NCBI GenBank assembly: GCA_964653435.1
Contig: CAZZFA010000079.1
Coordinates: 1-27,527 of the forward strand
Source: CAZMVY01 sp964653435
Lineage (GTDB): Bacteria > Planctomycetota > Phycisphaerae > UBA1845 > PWPN01
Length of the DNA: 27,527 nucleotides
Direction: 5' to 3'
Part shown: piece after piece, positions 6,257 through 14,374 of the stretch
Numbering within the stretch: position 1 is the stretch's first letter
How the letters are laid out: the number at the start of each line of letters is the position of its first letter
Translations under genes and position numbers: made by a program
Notes under the pieces: model-generated
Seen by the model: the letters and a program-made list of their open reading frames with translations, nothing else
What the model was told of the DNA's origin: nothing
The model's database searches: none

Positions 6257-8340
6257 GGCGATTTCCTTTCGATTGAAGGCCCTCCCTTCGGCGAGTGGTG
6301 TTCGGCATAGCCGATACCCATTTCTCGGGGCATGCCGTATCCCTCCGGGAAGACATACTTACCACGGTCACGCTCGGGCTTCTCCTCCTCGACGACGATG
6401 CGATGGGCGTCGGCCCAGGCGTCGTGGCGGATGCCCGTGACCTGCCAGGAGACCTCAACGTTCGGCTTGCTCGTGCGGATGGTGAAGCGCATGTCGTGTA
6501 TCTTCTTAACCACCTTGGCCTGCACGAACTCATCCGTGTCCGTCTCGTCCAGCACCGTAAGCTGGTAGCGGAAGTCCTTGTTGAGCGCCTCAAACCACTC
6601 GGGCAGCGCGATCTCGGCATAACCCTTGGCATCCGTCGTGACGTTGCCGTTGTAGATGTTCATCATGTCCGGCGACTCGACGAACGAATGCAAGAGGTAC
6701 TTGTTGGTCGGGTCGAGGGGATGATCGATGCGGAATGAGCCACTAGCCTTTGACAAGTTGCCCACGATGTTCACGTTCCCGTCGAACCATGCGGCATACC
6801 AGGGAGCGAACTGGCCGCTGGTTGGCGCAGACCCGTACACCCCTATTCCGCCGTCCCCGTGGGTTTCGCCGCGGACGCCCACCGAACCTGAGCCGGATCC
6901 TCCGTTACCCCATACGCCCTTGCCACTGACGGAGTCGCCGTACACACCGACCCCGCCGGTCGGATTCGTGCCGTAGACGCCCACGTTGTTGCACTTGCCG
7001 AGGACACCGGCGCCAAACTGCTCGGCCGACGTGCCGATCACGCCGTGACCGCTGGAGGCGTCACCCCAGATCGCGGACTTCGCGCCGGCCAGGTCCACAC
7101 CGCTGCCGCCGGCACGCGTTCCGATAATCCCAAAGTGGCTCGAGCTGTAGCCGGACACGCCGGGGCCGGTGTTGCTTTCGCCGAAGACGCCGGTACCGGA
7201 ACTGACCGTACCGTGGAGCCCGAATCCCTGATCGCTGCTGCCGCGAACGCCGTTGGAGGACGCGCCGGTGGCGAGGCCGGTCACACCGGTACCGCCGCTG
7301 GCGAGCGTGGTCCCGTAGACACCCGTGCTGCCGCTCACCGCCAGGGCGGCCACGCCGTAGACCCCGATTCCGGCCGGGCTGACACCCTTCACGCCGATGG
7401 TTCCGGACGCGAAGTTGGTGGCTTCGCCCCAGACGCCGATACCCGAACTGCTCGCGGTCCGGCCAAAGACACCGTAGTTGGTGCCGGACGTGGCCGAGGC
7501 GAAGCCGAAGACGCCGTATCCGGACGCGGATGTGGCGTACGCGCCGTAGCCGCTTGGGGATGTGCCATAGACACCGTAGCCCGAGACGGAATCCCCGTAG
7601 ACGCCGGCGCCGCCGGTGGGGTTGGTGCCGTAGACGCCGACGTTGTTGCTCTTGCCGAGCACGCCGGCGCCGAACAAAGCGCCCGAGGTTCCGATCACGC
7701 CGTTACCGACGGAGGAGTCGCCCCACACGCCCGAATGGTTTCCGGCCAGGTCCACGCCGCTCGCGCCGGCAAGCGTGCCGACGACGCCGAAGTTCGTGCC
7801 GGAAGAGGCGGTGGCGTGGCCCGAGAAGGCGATGCCGGCGGCGCTGCTGTTCGTCAGGTCGATGGCCGGGCCGCTGACGTTGGCCGTACCAGCGAGCGGC
7901 AGCGCGAGACTGGCGGCAGTCCTGGCATACGGCGCTGCCGCGACTGCCTGGCGTGGTGAGAGGGCCATGAACGTTCCACTTCCGGCCGGGCTGCGGACGG
8001 CAATCTGGAGCCAGCGGGCGTCGCCGTTGAAGGCGGTGGCGCCGAATTCGCCGCCGCCGTTGAGCTGCACGGTGAACAGGCCACCCGTCACCGTGACGCT
8101 GTTCACCGCCTGCGTGGCCCCGATCTGGTTACCGCCTGCGGGCGGGCTACCCGTACCGGCATCATCCCACAGGCTGAACTGGAAGTCCGCCGTGGCGTTC
8201 AGCGGCGCCCCGGCCGACTTGAGCCGGCCTTGGTACGTGAATGCCGTGCTGAGCGGCGTGGCGGCATACGTCGGCGCACCAAGCGTTGTTATCGCCACGA
8301 TCGCCAATGCTATGACCTCTCGCGTGATCCGGTATCGCAT
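6253..8340 (-). CDS. Large secreted beta-helix-like fibre protein, paralogue A
   Basis: This 695-residue exported protein is the first gene of the leftward row. After a signal peptide (VIALAIVAITTLGAPTYA) it carries the AFTYQGRLKSAG module, which is close to that of the 405-residue paralogue. A stalk of about 400 residues follows, rich in GVYG, GVFG, GVIG and GVLG units. In part of it the period is ten residues (GVYGDSVSGY then GVYGTSPSGY). The same FRIDHPLDP C-terminal module as paralogue B ends the protein (HSFVESPDMMNIYNG, FRYQLTVLDE, VSWQVTGIRHDAWA, GYGMPREMG). I start at ATG 8340, which has GGAGAA 6 bases upstream; an in-frame codon at 8394 gives a less signal-like N-terminus. A 196-base block of the stalk is duplicated within the gene. 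Function is unknown. The architecture fits an extracellular fibre. Confidence 0.8.
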   Translation of the reverse strand: MRYRITREVIALAIVAITTLGAPTYAATPLSTAFTYQGRLKSAGAPLNATADFQFSLWDDAGTGSPPAGGNQIGATQAVNSVTVTGGLFTVQLNGGGEFGATAFNGDARWLQIAVRSPAGSGTFMALSPRQAVAAAPYARTAASLALPLAGTANVSGPAIDLTNSSAAGIAFSGHATASSGTNFGVVGTLAGASGVDLAGNHSGVWGDSSVGNGVIGTSGALFGAGVLGKSNNVGVYGTNPTGGAGVYGDSVSGYGVYGTSPSGYGAYATSASGYGVFGFASATSGTNYGVFGRTASSSGIGVWGEATNFASGTIGVKGVSPAGIGVYGVAALAVSGSTGVYGTTLASGGTGVTGLATGASSNGVRGSSDQGFGLHGTVSSGTGVFGESNTGPGVSGYSSSHFGIIGTRAGGSGVDLAGAKSAIWGDASSGHGVIGTSAEQFGAGVLGKCNNVGVYGTNPTGGVGVYGDSVSGKGVWGNGGSGSGSVGVRGETHGDGGIGVYGSAPTSGQFAPWYAAWFDGNVNIVGNLSKASGSFRIDHPLDPTNKYLLHSFVESPDMMNIYNGNVTTDAKGYAEIALPEWFEALNKDFRYQLTVLDETDTDEFVQAKVVKKIHDMRFTIRTSKPNVEVSWQVTGIRHDAWADAHRIVVEEEKPERDRGKYVFPEGYGMPREMGIGYAEHHSPKGGPSIERKSP
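6311..6751 (-). repeat. Duplicated C-module DNA, copy A
   Basis: This is the partner of 4200-4640. The two stay gap-free across the region I followed, and the 71 identical bases lie at the extreme 3' part of the shared coding module. Confidence 0.85.
6928..7123 (-). repeat. Stalk block, downstream copy
   Basis: It aligns gap-free to 7585-7780 at an offset of 657 bases (219 codons). The encoded blocks share GAGVLGKxNNVGVYGTNPTGG and GVYGDSVSG. This shows growth of the fibre stalk by in-frame tandem duplication. Confidence 0.7.
7585..7780 (-). repeat. Stalk block, upstream copy
   Basis: This is the partner of 6928-7123. The sequence between the copies is itself made of shorter GVxG repeats, so the stalk appears to have grown by more than one round of duplication. 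Confidence 0.7.
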
Positions 8341-8969
8341 GACTGGTTCTCCGTATTGACCGTACCGTCCGGCGAGTGCGAAACGCCTCGCCATATCCGA
8401 ACGTTTCCATAAAAGCAGGACGCCGCCGTCCGCCGACGCGGCCGACAGGCCTATGCTCAGGGGGACGTACTCCGAAAGCCGGAATGGCGAACTTCAGGGT
8501 TTTGGACGTGCGGAGACTGGAGAGTTGCTGACGCTCTGCTCGTGAAGCAACCGATCGGCCGATCGCCGCGTGTTTTTCACCCATGGGTTTGTACCGTCGC
8601 GGATTGGCGTCTCATGCCCACAACGCCAGAGGTCGTGTCCGAAGGCGCTCTCGATGCCGGCTGTGTACGAAAAACCCCGGTGCGCTTCGCGAGTCTTATC
8701 CCCCGATCCTAGGCCGTGATTCCATCCGACGCGACCGGAAGAATGGTCAAAGAATTGAATCCCGGGCGAACGCCCGGTTAAGGCGGATGATCGCAATCCG
8801 ATATCAGGGGCTGCGACCGCAGTAGCAGAACGGATAGGCCCCCGTTGTTCAACGGCGCGCGTACCAAACCCGACCGACGCTGCCGCAAATCGCAAGCCGG
8901 CGCGCTCCGTCCCGGCGCGCTATCCCGTGCGACCGCTCTGTCGCTCTCTCGATTCGCCGCTCTTGCTTG
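8341..8969. other. Intergenic region between fibre operon and flotillin gene
   Basis: This stretch of about 630 bases has no gene I can support. The open frames on both strands (for example 8583-8825 on + and 8494-8895 on -) look compositionally random. It must hold the promoter for the leftward fibre genes and the 3' end of the flotillin transcript. A hairpin at 8762-8777 is the only clear structure. Confidence 0.6.
8762..8777 (-). terminator. Hairpin, possible terminator of the flotillin transcript or REP-like repeat
   Basis: CCGGGC-GAAC-GCCCGG is a perfect 6-bp stem. Read on the minus strand it is followed by ATTCAATTCTTTG, a weak T-rich run, and it lies about 190 bases past the flotillin stop. 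A near copy of the palindrome occurs at 12883-12900, so a dispersed repeat is an equally good reading. Confidence 0.4.
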
Positions 8970-10979
8970 TCAGGCCTTGCCGGGCTCGTCTGGCCGTGAC
9001 GGCTTGTGCGAAGCCGGCGCGGGCGCGACCGTCTTGTCGGCGGGCTTTTCGGGCTTGCCCTTGCCGTCGCCCTCGGCGGACTTCGGCGCCGTCTGCTCCT
9101 CGAGCACCCTGGCCAGAACGTTTTCGATCGTCGCCGCGTCGATCTCCTGGCCCGTGGCCTTGCGGAGCGCGCTCGACAGGGCGCTGCCCAGGCCGCCGGC
9201 GAGGCGCCCGAGTACGTCCCGCGCGTCGTCGGGCAGCGAGGCCCGCAGGCCGTTGAACATCTGGCCGTAGCCCACCGACGTCATGAAGCGGCTGGTCATG
9301 TTCGACAGCGTCGTCGGGTCGCCGAAGATCTGCATCTGGGCCTTGCTGAGCATCTGGCCGACCGCCTGGGCGAAGGCCTTCTGGACCTCGGCGCCGGCCT
9401 GGATTTCGAGCTTCTGGACCTCGAACTTCAGGGCGGCTTCGCTGAACGTCTGCTTGTTCTCCAGCTCCTGCCGCTCGACGTTGACGCGGGCCTGCTCGAC
9501 GGCGACGCGTTCGCGGTCGACGTTGACATCGACCATCTTGACGGCCTGCTCGCCCTCGGCGCGCATCCGGGCGGCCTTGGCGTCGGCCTCGGCCAGCACG
9601 AGCTTTGCCTGCTTCTGCTTGTCGGCGGCCGTCAGGGCGGCCTCCGCCTGCTTGACCTGTTCGTAGGCGCGGACGTCCGCCTCGGTCTGTTCGCGGTACT
9701 TGTTGACATCCACGACCTGGCGCTGCTCGATCATCTTCTTCTGGGCCTCGCGGTCGGCCTCGGCGGTGACGGCAATGGTCTGGACCTTCTGCGCCTCGGC
9801 TTCGCGCTGCGCTTCGGCGGCCCTGGCCTTGGCTTCGGCGGCGGCGCGGGCGGCCTCCTGCTCGGCGACGGCGATCTCGGCCTGCCGGCGCGCCACTTCG
9901 ACGGCCTTCTCCTTGGCGATCTGCGCCTCCTGAATGGCCTTGTCGCGTTCGACGGCGGCGGTCTGCACCACCCGCTCGCGGGCCACGTCGGCCGCCTGAA
10001 TCGCCTGGTTCTTCGCGATCTCGGCCTTCTTCACCATCTCATCCTTGGCGACGGCGGCGAGCTCCACTTCGCGGCGCTGTTCGATCTCGTACTGCTCCTT
10101 TTCCCGCAGCTTGGCCGCGCGGACATTGGCCACCTCGGTCGCCTGCTGGGCCTCCGCTTCGGCCTGGTCCCGCTCGAGCGCGAGGATCTCCTTGCGCGTC
10201 TTGACGTCCTTCTCCTTGATCGCCCGCTGTGCGTCCCGTTCGATCCGGTTGCGCTCGATGTTCTGGGCCTGCGTGATCTCGGTGATCTTGCGAAGGCCCT
10301 GGGCGTCGAACACGTTGCTCGGATTCAGGTTTTCCGGCGGGGTCTGGTCGAGCTGGCTGATGGTCACCGTCTCGAGGGTCAGACCGTTCTGCCGCAGGTC
10401 GTTCGCCAGGTTCTCCTGCACGGCGGAGGCGAACTCGTCGCGCTTGATATGCAGCTCGAGCAGCTCCTTGGTCGCCGCCACGCTCCGCAGCGCGCTGACA
10501 AGCTTTTCATACACCAGCTCGCTTACGGCGGTGGCGCTCACGCTCTTGTCGCCCAGCGAGCGGGCGGCCGCGAGGATGTCGTCCTCCGTCGGGGCGACGC
10601 GGATGTAGAACTCGCTGGCGATGTCCACGCGGAGGTTGTCCTTCGTGATCAACGCATCGGGGCCGGCGCGCTTCACGTCGAGTCGCATGGTCTCCAGGCT
10701 GACCTCGATCAGCCGGTGCATGATCGGGATGACGAACATCCCGCCGTCCAGAATCACCTTCGCCCGGCCGGAGCCCGTCCGGACGAACGCCTGGTTCGCC
10801 GTCGGTTTGCGGTACAGCCGCGAGTACGCCATGCCCAGCGAGACCACGACGACCACGACCCCGCCGATGCCGACCATCGCGGCGGCGGCGCCGGCGGGAA
10901 CGACATGACTCTGCGTGCCCAGCAGGCCCCCGGCGATCAGCCCCAGTCCGATCAGAATCCACAGGATTGCCGCGGCCAT
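8970..10979 (-). CDS. yqiK: Flotillin family protein (YqiK-type SPFH membrane protein)
   Basis: This 669-residue protein of the flotillin/SPFH class organises membrane microdomains and responds to envelope stress in other bacteria. Two hydrophobic segments open it (about residues 3-22 and 33-52). An SPFH domain follows (FVRTGSGRAKVILDGGMFV, IMHRLIEVSLETMRLDV, ITKDNLRVDI, and VTISQLDQTP near its end). A long alanine/glutamate/lysine-rich coiled coil runs from about residue 240 to 540, then the flotillin C-terminal part (FEVQKLEIQAGAEVQKA) and a basic, proline-rich tail. The ATG at 10979 has a full AAGGAGG SD 9 bases upstream. It follows the YqiJ-like gene by 19 bases, the same order as yqiJ-yqiK in E. 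coli, so the pair very probably forms one complex. Confidence 0.92.
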   Translation of the reverse strand: MAAAILWILIGLGLIAGGLLGTQSHVVPAGAAAAMVGIGGVVVVVVSLGMAYSRLYRKPTANQAFVRTGSGRAKVILDGGMFVIPIMHRLIEVSLETMRLDVKRAGPDALITKDNLRVDIASEFYIRVAPTEDDILAAARSLGDKSVSATAVSELVYEKLVSALRSVAATKELLELHIKRDEFASAVQENLANDLRQNGLTLETVTISQLDQTPPENLNPSNVFDAQGLRKITEITQAQNIERNRIERDAQRAIKEKDVKTRKEILALERDQAEAEAQQATEVANVRAAKLREKEQYEIEQRREVELAAVAKDEMVKKAEIAKNQAIQAADVARERVVQTAAVERDKAIQEAQIAKEKAVEVARRQAEIAVAEQEAARAAAEAKARAAEAQREAEAQKVQTIAVTAEADREAQKKMIEQRQVVDVNKYREQTEADVRAYEQVKQAEAALTAADKQKQAKLVLAEADAKAARMRAEGEQAVKMVDVNVDRERVAVEQARVNVERQELENKQTFSEAALKFEVQKLEIQAGAEVQKAFAQAVGQMLSKAQMQIFGDPTTLSNMTSRFMTSVGYGQMFNGLRASLPDDARDVLGRLAGGLGSALSSALRKATGQEIDAATIENVLARVLEEQTAPKSAEGDGKGKPEKPADKTVAPAPASHKPSRPDEPGKA

Positions 10980-10998
10980 GACGAGAAACCTCCTTCCG

Positions 10999-11718
10999 TC
11001 AGCGTGCCCGCCCGACGTAATAGATGTCTCCCTCCGGGAGATACTTGGTCAGAATCACACGGGTGCCCTTCTCGATCGGCGTGACGCCCGGTGGTACCTT
11101 GCAGTTGAGCTGGTGGAGCGTGCCGTAACGGTCCTTCACGGCCACACGTCCGAACCGCTCCGTGATGGGCAGGGCCGCCTCGCCGACGAGTCCCACCAAC
11201 TGGCGGCGGTTCATTGCGCTGGTGAGCACCGACGGCAGGTAACGGGCCAGCAGGCCGCTCACCAGCCGCATGACGACCAGGCCGACGACCAGCGCGATCG
11301 CGAGACTCGTGAAGAACATCGCCCGCTCGGATTCGTAGCGCGGCCGCAGCAGGAGGTTCGCGATCCATCCGGTCAATCCGACGGTGTAGAACAGCGTCAT
11401 GAGGATCGCGGAGACGGGGACTCGCCCGATGCCGACGAACTGGGCGAGCGCCTGCGTCGCACCGACGCTTTCGCCGTCGCCGACGTGCGCCGACGTCTCC
11501 GCGGCGACATCGGCATCCGTGTCGGCGTCGACATCCGCGTCCGCGTCGACATCGGCGTTCGCATCGATATCCGTGTCCGCGTCGAGGTCCACATCCGAAT
11601 GGGCGAGCCCGAGCACCTGCAGTGCGGTGAAAAACAACCCGACCGCGAAGCACGCGGCAAAGATGACGTTGTACCAGGCAAACAGGTCCGATGTGACGGC
11701 GAGCGGTTCGGTCGACAC
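10999..11718 (-). CDS. yqiJ: YqiJ-like membrane protein with OB-fold (NfeD-like), Asp-rich loop
   Basis: This 239-residue inner-membrane partner of the flotillin has one hydrophobic segment at about residues 13-38. A remarkable ladder with Asp at nearly every second residue follows at 42-70, then a conserved ALAQFVGIGRVPVSAIL segment that lines up with ALHYLNIGRLPALVVL of E. coli YqiJ. Two further membrane segments lead to a C-terminal OB-fold (LVGEAALPITERFGRVAV, VPPGVTPIEKGTRVIL). NfeD-type OB folds accompany flotillins. I start at GTG 11718, with AAGGGG 6 bases upstream. The frame stays open to 12063, but that part is arginine/proline-rich, overlaps the sigma gene, and is not convincing. 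The gene sits 19 bases before the flotillin. Confidence 0.85.
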   Translation of the reverse strand: MSTEPLAVTSDLFAWYNVIFAACFAVGLFFTALQVLGLAHSDVDLDADTDIDANADVDADADVDADTDADVAAETSAHVGDGESVGATQALAQFVGIGRVPVSAILMTLFYTVGLTGWIANLLLRPRYESERAMFFTSLAIALVVGLVVMRLVSGLLARYLPSVLTSAMNRRQLVGLVGEAALPITERFGRVAVKDRYGTLHQLNCKVPPGVTPIEKGTRVILTKYLPEGDIYYVGRAR

Positions 11719-11917
11719 GGCATACCCCTTGCGTCCGCCGGACGCAGAAGAGTACCGGAGGATGCCACTCAACGCGCCCGCATTATCCGGCGATGCAGCG
11801 CCGGCTGCAACCGGCGCCGGCAGGGAAATGCCCCGTGCAGGCCGGCCGGTCGGCCGGCGCGCGGGTCGCCTGGTTTTCCGTGGGTTCTGTTGTGCAGGGG
11901 GCGTATCTCGATCCGCC

Positions 11918-12745
11918 TTACGCCACCGCGCCGGCGAGGACGGGGTCCGTTTCGAGGGCCCGGCGGAGCTTGGCGAGGGCCGAGTTCTGAATCTGCCGTA
12001 CTCGCTCCTTGCTGAGGCCCAGATCCTCCCCGATGTCGGCCAGCGTTCGGCCCTGTCTGCCAAGCCCCGTGGGGAACCGTTGCGCGAGAATCTGCTTCTC
12101 CATCACAGTCAGGTCGGCCTCGCCCGAGGCCAGGATCTTCGCCAGTCGCTCCGCATAGAGCACCGTTTCCTCCGCCCGGTGCGTCTCGGTCCAGTGACTC
12201 CGCTCCAGCTCGATGTCGAAGTTCACCGGCTCGCGCTGGCGACGTTTGGATTCCTTCAGGCCGGACCGATAGAACGCTCGAATGATCGCATAGCACGCAT
12301 ACGTGCTGAACCGGAACCCCCGCCACGGGTCGAATGTGTCGATTGCCCGAGTCAACGCCATCATTCCCTCGCTGAGCAGTTCGTCGCCGTCCACGTTGGC
12401 GACGCGCGTCTGCTTGAACAGCGAGTACACGAGGCCCAGGTTGTCCGAGGCGATCTCGTCGCGGAGCTGCTGGTGCAGTGCCGCGAACCGCCTGTAGTCC
12501 TTGCGAAGCACGGCCCGCCCGCCATACCGCTCAAGCAGCATCTTCATCCGGCGGGCACAGTAGTGCATCCGCTTGAATTGGCGCAGCGTGCGATCCGAGT
12601 CGGCTCCGCTGCCGGCGGATTCGTCGACGGCGTTGAACAACCGCTTGTATGCCCACCGCCCGCGCAACTCGACATGATCCACAAACCGCGGCGAGCCGGG
12701 GCCCTTCTTCGATCGCTTCGCGGGTGCCAGTGTGCTCGTAGTCAT
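11918..12745 (-). CDS. RNA polymerase sigma-70 family factor
   Basis: This 275-residue sigma factor directs RNA polymerase to a subset of promoters. Region 2 is clear: LVYSLFKQTR, DGDELLSEGMMALTRAID, and FDPWRGFRFSTYACYAIIRAF for -10 recognition and melting. Region 4 has a helix-turn-helix, TLADIGEDLGLSKERVRQIQNSALAKLRRAL, for -35 contact. There is no region 1.1 and no obvious long region 3. Between the first helix of region 4 and the HTH there is an extra FPTGLGRQGR loop, which I do not recognise from the primary sigma factors of model bacteria. I start at ATG 12745, which has AGGTGA 4 bases upstream. Its lysine-rich N-terminal tail carries no known signal. It lies 199 bases before the YqiJ/YqiK pair on the same strand. 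Control of that pair is possible but unproven. Confidence 0.9.
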   Translation of the reverse strand: MTTSTLAPAKRSKKGPGSPRFVDHVELRGRWAYKRLFNAVDESAGSGADSDRTLRQFKRMHYCARRMKMLLERYGGRAVLRKDYRRFAALHQQLRDEIASDNLGLVYSLFKQTRVANVDGDELLSEGMMALTRAIDTFDPWRGFRFSTYACYAIIRAFYRSGLKESKRRQREPVNFDIELERSHWTETHRAEETVLYAERLAKILASGEADLTVMEKQILAQRFPTGLGRQGRTLADIGEDLGLSKERVRQIQNSALAKLRRALETDPVLAGAVA

Positions 12746-12882
12746 CGGATCACCTGTCCTTTCGCCATATCCGGATGTCGGCGGCTGAAGCTTCACGGAT
12801 CGTGTCCGCACGCGCTGTGCCGACCGCAGGCTACGCGCGAATCGCTCTGCGACTATGGTCGCCCAGGCGGCGTACGTTGGTA

Positions 12883-12900
12883 ACCGGGTGAATACCCGGT
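12883..12900. repeat. Palindrome ACCGGGT-GAAT-ACCCGGT
   Basis: This is a perfect 7-bp stem with a GAAT loop, close in sequence to the hairpin at 8762-8777 (CGGGY-GAAN-RCCCG pattern). It lies in non-coding DNA. A G-rich run rather than a T-tract follows, so it does not look like an intrinsic terminator on the plus strand. Confidence 0.5.
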
Positions 12901-13017
12901 GTTGGAGAAAAAAGGGGGGGCGGTTGGCGGGCCCCCCGGTGCCACTGCCGGAAACCACCATTACCGGGGCAGTGCCGAACAAAAATCCGCGGAGGCTTCG
13001 ATCGCGGTAGCCCGCGA

Positions 13018-13037
13018 GTCCCGCGTTCCTGCGGGAC
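13018..13037. repeat. Hairpin GTCCCGC-GTTCCT-GCGGGAC
   Basis: This perfect 7-bp stem with a six-base loop lies in the gap before the lipoprotein gene. There is no T-tract. Its role is unknown. Confidence 0.4.
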
Positions 13038-13243
13038 GCCGTGCGGTTACCCGGCCCACCCTATTGGTGCCGACGGTGCCTGGACGCCCAAGGCATGGTA
13101 GGCCCGCGCGGGAGCCGCTCGGCGAGATGACGAAATCACGTCGCGGCAGGGTCTCTATTGCGGCCCATCGGCCCTCCGCTTGCTTTTCGGGGCGTTTCGG
13201 CAGAGGATTGCGGGGCCGCGATAACGGAGTCGCAAGACCAGAG

Positions 13244-14173
13244 ATGATCGTACGACATAACGCTGTAATCCTCTGCGTCGTCCTTATGGCAGGGGGCCTG
13301 TCGGGTTGTATTCTGGGCAATCGACCCATGTTCGTCGATCGCGGCTCGCGCGACGACGAGAAAACCTTCTACCTCGACGGCGCCGGCAACTACGGCTTCG
13401 GAAAGGAGTCGGTGCCGCTCGGGCTGGCCGATGGGGGATACAAAGGGCACGTGGAGCACTACATCTGGACCACGTACCTCGGTCCGCTGGTGGATCAGTT
13501 GAGCTACAACCACAACCGTCGCGAGGGCCGCGCCCTGGCGCGCAAGATCGAGGCCTACCTCGACGCCAAACCCGGCGCCAACGTGAATATCATCGCGCTC
13601 AGCGCGGGTACCGGAGTGGCCGTCTTTGCCCTCGAGGAACTCCGCCCGGGCTATACCGTGGACCACGTCGTGCTCCTCAGCTCGAGCCTTTCATCGAACT
13701 ACGACCTCACCCGGGCGCTGCGGCATACCCGGGGCGGAATCTACTTCTTCTGGTCGCCCGACGACCCTGTGCTGCAAGGCGTCGTGCCCATCGTCGGCAC
13801 GGTTGACCGCGCCGACGCCGCCCCGGCCGGCACCTGGGGGGCCACCCTGCCGTACCATGCCTCCGCCGAGACCCGACAGCTCTACTATGAGCGCGTCCAC
13901 AACATCCGATGGAGCCCGGAATCGTTTCTCAGCGACCCGTTGAGGCTGCAACATGCCGGGAGCATCAGCCGCAGCGTGATTCGGGATAAAGTTGCTCCGA
14001 TTCTTCTGGTAAAGACCATCGACCGGACCCGCAGCACGACCAGGCCCACGGCCGGGGCGACTGCGGTGCCCAGGTCGCCGCCACGGTCGCAGGTCAGAGA
14101 GCGGCCGTCCATCGCGCCGCGGCCCCCTGCCAAAGGCTCGACGACCGTTCCCGCCGCGCGCAAGCGTGACTGA
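13244..14173 (+). CDS. Lipoprotein with alpha/beta-hydrolase-like domain
   Basis: This 309-residue protein has a clean lipoprotein signal (AVILCVVLMAGGLSGC, lipobox LSGC, Cys 22). The mature part shows an alpha/beta-hydrolase layout. The strand-nucleophile elbow is NVNIIALSAGTG (Ser 120 as probable nucleophile), followed by VDHVVLLSSSLSSNYDL, then a strand with FFWSPDDPVL (candidate Asp), and a His in ERVHNIRW. The elbow reads ALSAGTG rather than the classic GxSxG, as in some lipase-like families. The last 40 residues are basic, Thr/Pro/Arg-rich and probably unstructured. I start at ATG 13244, where the lipoprotein signal begins; the frame is open upstream to 12899 but without a gene-like character. 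The SD is weak. Substrate is unknown. The protein is inferred to be anchored in a membrane facing the periplasm. Confidence 0.75.
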   Translation: MIVRHNAVILCVVLMAGGLSGCILGNRPMFVDRGSRDDEKTFYLDGAGNYGFGKESVPLGLADGGYKGHVEHYIWTTYLGPLVDQLSYNHNRREGRALARKIEAYLDAKPGANVNIIALSAGTGVAVFALEELRPGYTVDHVVLLSSSLSSNYDLTRALRHTRGGIYFFWSPDDPVLQGVVPIVGTVDRADAAPAGTWGATLPYHASAETRQLYYERVHNIRWSPESFLSDPLRLQHAGSISRSVIRDKVAPILLVKTIDRTRSTTRPTAGATAVPRSPPRSQVRERPSIAPRPPAKGSTTVPAARKRD

Positions 14174-14374
14174 CTTCCGGCATTTGAAGGTGCCTGGGCC
14201 GTGTCGCTTCGGCAAAGGGAGCGAGCGGGCCGGTGGGGCTCTGCCGGTGAATTGAGGGGACTCTGAACGCGGTCTTGCAGACGCCGCATTCGGGGCCATT
14301 GGGGGGATCCCCGTTGTTGCGATCGAAGAGGGGCAGGCCCGGCGACTCGCCCGGCCGACCGGGTCGGCGCGGCA

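Larger units (their letters stand above)
12746..13243. other. Intergenic region with several hairpins
   Basis: This 498-base divergent gap lies between the sigma factor and the lipoprotein. Frames through it are arginine-rich and not gene-like. It holds a palindrome at 12883-12900, an A-then-G run near 12907-12920, an imperfect stem at 12943-12974 (CACTGCC with GGCAGTG), and a perfect 7-bp stem at 13018-13037. The density of structure could reflect a small RNA or stacked REP-like repeats; I cannot decide which. Confidence 0.55.

Noticed and set aside
8494..8895. Possible 133-residue gene in the gap before the flotillin
   Set aside because: No signal, no family resemblance, no SD, and a hairpin lies inside it.
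9006..11084. Plus-strand frame of 692 codons opposite the flotillin gene
   Set aside because: It is rich in Leu, Gly, Asp and Arg as expected from the antisense of a coiled coil, and the minus frame is a clear flotillin.
11719..12063. Upstream extension of the YqiJ-like frame by 115 residues
   Set aside because: The added part is Arg/Pro/Ser-rich, overlaps the sigma gene in another frame, and a GTG with a good SD lies exactly where the membrane-protein sequence begins.
8388..12773. Shared 12-mer CGGATATGGCGA upstream of the fibre gene (8388-8399) and the sigma gene (12762-12773)
   Set aside because: Many shared 12-mers are expected by chance in a window this size, and the distances to the starts differ (48 and 16 bases).
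12899..13243. N-terminal extension of the lipoprotein gene
   Set aside because: It would bury the lipoprotein signal inside the protein, and the composition is not gene-like.
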